Origin: Wolfiporia cocos
Lineage: Eukaryota > Basidiomycota > Agaricomycetes > Polyporales > Phaeolaceae
NCBI GenBank assembly: GCA_029448655.1
Contig: JACCLO010000010.1
Span: 1,922,001-1,986,000, forward strand
Reading direction: 5' to 3'
DNA length: 64,000 nt
The position numbers were made by a program, and so were the translations under genes. The notes under the pieces are model-generated. The model did no database searches. It had not been told where the DNA came from and saw only the letters and a list, made by a program, of their open reading frames with translations. Within the stretch, counting starts at the first letter, position 1. Each line of letters starts with the position of its first letter. This document shows positions 61,805 to 64,000 of this stretch, one piece after another.

Positions 61805-63387
61805 TGACACAGAATACTCTGTGGGACTCACCAAGCCTGTATCCTTTGGTTAAGGCGACTGGGCAAGGAGAATACTCAAGTGCAGCAGCAGCAGGTGGAG
61901 GGTGCTTCTACGGCGGACGCCGAGAAGAATAGAACTAAAGTTAAAGGACATCAAGTCCCTACTTATATACATGTTTATACGGATGGCACGTGCTACTAGC
62001 TAGTACTACCATTCCGGGTTATGTGGCTTTGCCAATGGGCGAAGCGCTATCTTATCTGATGTTTAGTGACTCTATCTACAATGGCCGTGGAAGGCCCTAA
62101 TGGCCAAACCAATCGTAGAAGAGGGATTAGTGCTTATCTTGTTGTTAACGTGGGCGCAGCCCGGGTATAGGGAAGGCCGATTGCCGGATACCGTGAGGTA
62201 TAATGGCTATTGGTCGGTCTTCGTGTGATGACCAAGGCGAGACGCCGAGGTCGTTATGCTATTGGACCAGCAGGTACTGTAGCATGTGTTATGTCCGGAC
62301 CGGAGGGTTACCGGGACATGTGTTGGACTTAGCCATGAGGCGAGGTCCGGTGTTTGGGCAATGCCATGATGGCAGAAGCCCGGGACTTGGCATGTACCAA
62401 GTCCGTGGGAGGCCGAGGAGGCCATGACCTATAGCGATATTGCCTTGTTGCTAAAATTGTGCTGTATGGTCGTGTTGACATTATTATGCGAGCGTGCCGC
62501 GCTCGGGATGTCATTGTGATCTAGGATCTTATGACGTGGTTGGTCTAGCTCTGACGGGCGAGACCTATGACATAGCGATGATGATGCTATTGTCTAGACT
62601 TGTATGACGCATTCTGTCACAGAATATCCGGGGGATATATTGACAGCCCTCGCTATAGGTTATACGGGCGGCGCTAGGCGTACGCCGCTCCTCTGGGCCT
62701 CAGCCACCTCCACGTACGTCTCAGAGTCTGTTAGGTCACCTGACTGTTAGGTTAGCGCTGTAGGGTAGCATGCGTCTCAGGTACACACTTATGGTCACAT
62801 TACTTACATGTCACGTTACTTAGCACATGACCCCTTAGTTACATGCGCACAGGCCATGACTTTAGGGCGTGCTCGGTAGTTACTGCATGCATGTATATAA
62901 TACGTCGAGATGTGGGTTGATACCCCATCTCTAAGACTGGGCTTGGCCCCTTTCTTACTCAGGCTCTGTGTGACTTCGCCCTTGGGGCGTCCTCTCCTTC
63001 TTGACGCTAGCCAGCATGTCGACATAAGTATCCGACGACGACCAAGTCATATCCGTCGGTATGCCTCTGGTTCACCGCTGCTAGCTGGCTCTTGAGGTGC
63101 AAGACCTTGGGGGTCATCCCCTGCCTATGGGCAGGTCCCACATCCGAGTACGTCTGTGACACATTTGCGGATGAGGCACAGCGATGCACGTTGCCTTAGC
63201 GATGATGTCATTAGTCTTGTGATGTAGCGTTGTATTAGCTGGTCATGTGGTTGATAAGCCCAGTTAAGAGCTTGTCGTATGGCAATGGGAGTTAACCTGT
63301 AGATAACTTGTAGTTAGACATATAAATCCCGGATAAATTGCTATAATCATAGGAAAAATGCTGTAAGCCCCAGATAAATCTGTGACA
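61805..63387 (-). repeat. Solo LTR of family H, TSD ACATG, with a nested LTR
   Basis: The ends are tgacacagaat (61805) and aatctgtgaca (63387). The duplication acatg is at 61800-61804 and 63388-63392. It is split by the type-I-related LTR at 62615-63161. Confidence 0.85.
62615..63161 (+). repeat. Solo LTR (type-I related), nested in an H LTR
   Basis: 547 bp, from tgtcacagaatatc to acgtctgtgaca. The flanks are cattc (62610-62614) and cattt (63162-63166); the undisturbed H sequence at 55388-55396 reads gcattcgca, so one copy has mutated. Confidence 0.75.
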
Positions 63388-63476
63388 ACATGCCGGTATA
63401 ACCTAACGGTTATTACCTAAGAACGTGGTGCTTACACGCTACTAAGCAACTATGACACAGCGCTTATGTCACGGTT

Positions 63477-63928
63477 TTCTACCTGACGTTGGGACAGTGT
63501 ATTCCCCCGGGGTCGAACCCCGGTCCTCTTAGTATCTAGTCACATGTTAAGGCTGTTAAGTAGTGTAGCGGTTATCTTCAGTACCTTAGTTGTCACGTTA
63601 CAGGGACACATGACAGTAGCTTAGTCAGCGGCGTCGCGGCGCCTGCGCACGGACCTTTAGTTTAGGGTCGGTACTTACAAGTAGTACGGTGCACGAGACA
63701 TGTATATAAGCTAGCGACTGAGGTCTTACAACCTCAGTCTTGTTATTGTCGACATTGGGGCGTGTCCCACAGTATCTCCCTCTGCGTGCTCTGCTGGCCT
63801 CGCCATGCTTCTTAGCCTCTGGCCTTACTGAGTAGCCCTCATAGCCAGCGCCACTAGGACGACTCCAGTCCAAGACATTACGTCTTGTATCCTAGGGCAT
63901 AAGCCGTACGTTGTGAATAACTGCGTCA
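63477..63928 (+). repeat. Solo LTR, TSD GCTTA
   Basis: 452 bp, from tgtcacggttttc to aactgcgtca. The duplication gctta is at 63472-63476 and 63929-63933. It contains TATATAAG near 63712 and a palindromic T-arm-like string (ggggtcgaacccc) near 63511. Confidence 0.8.
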
Positions 63929-63948
63929 GCTTACACGCTAGTCATCAT

Positions 63949-64000
63949 TGACACAAACTAGTTGTGGGACTCACACTATAACCTATAAGGCGACTTGAAG
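63949..64000 (-). repeat. Partial LTR of the B/E family at the window edge
   Basis: It starts tgacacaaactagttgtgggactcac and follows the 3' end of the B/E LTR. It continues outside the window. Confidence 0.65.

Larger units (their letters stand above)
61124..63948 (+). repeat. LTR J, broken into four pieces by three solo LTRs
   Basis: The pieces are 61124-61175, 61749-61804, 63393-63476 and 63934-63948. It starts tgtcacagatctagg. It is interrupted by the solo LTRs at 61176, 61805 and 63477, each with a 5-bp duplication of J sequence. Its own end is not seen before the partial LTR at 63949. Confidence 0.55.

Noticed and set aside
63487..63525. Possible tRNA gene in a solo LTR
   Set aside because: Only a palindromic T-arm-like string; no acceptor, D or anticodon arms could be found.
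1..64000. CRISPR array, rRNA, bacterial operons or ribosome binding sites
   Set aside because: No regular short repeat-spacer pattern and no rRNA-like stretches. The content is eukaryotic LTR retrotransposons.

Overview
This window looks like fungal DNA, most likely from a basidiomycete, and I see no host gene in it. The inference rests on the element type: Ty3/gypsy chromoviruses whose first strand appears to be self-primed (the Tf1/sushi style), with LTRs bounded by TGT...CA and flanked by 5-bp target duplications. Essentially all 64 kb is LTR retrotransposon: full elements, a non-autonomous element, a miniature element, solo LTRs and decayed relics stacked inside one another. The species cannot be read from the sequence.

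Layout. 1-3933: LTR pieces, an old 5' LTR with its primer site, a decayed long leader and the start of a broken pre-gag gene ('ORF0'), which is split by a solo LTR. 3934-12398: element A (minus strand, TSD CAAAC), with gag and a giant pol that carries a dUTPase between protease and reverse transcriptase. 12399-14805: more of the broken ORF0, then LTR fragments. 14806-24784: element B (minus), with LTR, ORF0, gag and a frameshifted pol carrying a C-terminal dUTPase. 24785-29990: element H (plus), large, with LTRs, primer site and polypurine tract but no recognisable gene. 29991-55204: element C (plus), a 5'-truncated inverted near-copy of B. Its 3' LTR is split by element D (minus, 35587-54812, TSD TACTC), and D is split by element E (minus, 42685-52619, TSD AGCGC). 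E is intact, its LTRs look identical by eye, and it is the youngest insertion here. 55205-64000: a relic gag locus riddled with solo LTRs (several with clear TSDs) and one 932-bp TRIM-like element.

How the genes work together. In B, D and E the order is 5' LTR, self-primer binding site, 0.6-1 kb leader, ORF0 (about 300 aa, unrecognised), gag (coiled coil, capsid-like part, zinc knuckle), then pol (PR-RT-RH-IN-chromodomain-dUTPase), polypurine tract and 3' LTR. Element A is a separate lineage without ORF0, ordered gag / PR-dUTPase-RT-RH-IN-chromodomain-tail. The dUTPase therefore sits in two different places in two lineages at one locus. Gag-pol coupling also differs: a -1 slippery site plus stem-loop in A, a -1 overlap in D, and a +1 overlap with an internal ATG in B and E.

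The strongest signals beyond routine annotation are these: (i) an exact 10-12 nt self-primer rule, kept with different sequences in six element families; (ii) the conserved ORF0; (iii) the two dUTPase placements; (iv) the frameshift signal in A; (v) a set of covarying RNA hairpins in non-autonomous element H; and (vi) the inverted B/C pair sharing one frameshift. All comparisons were made by eye; no database search or alignment program was run.
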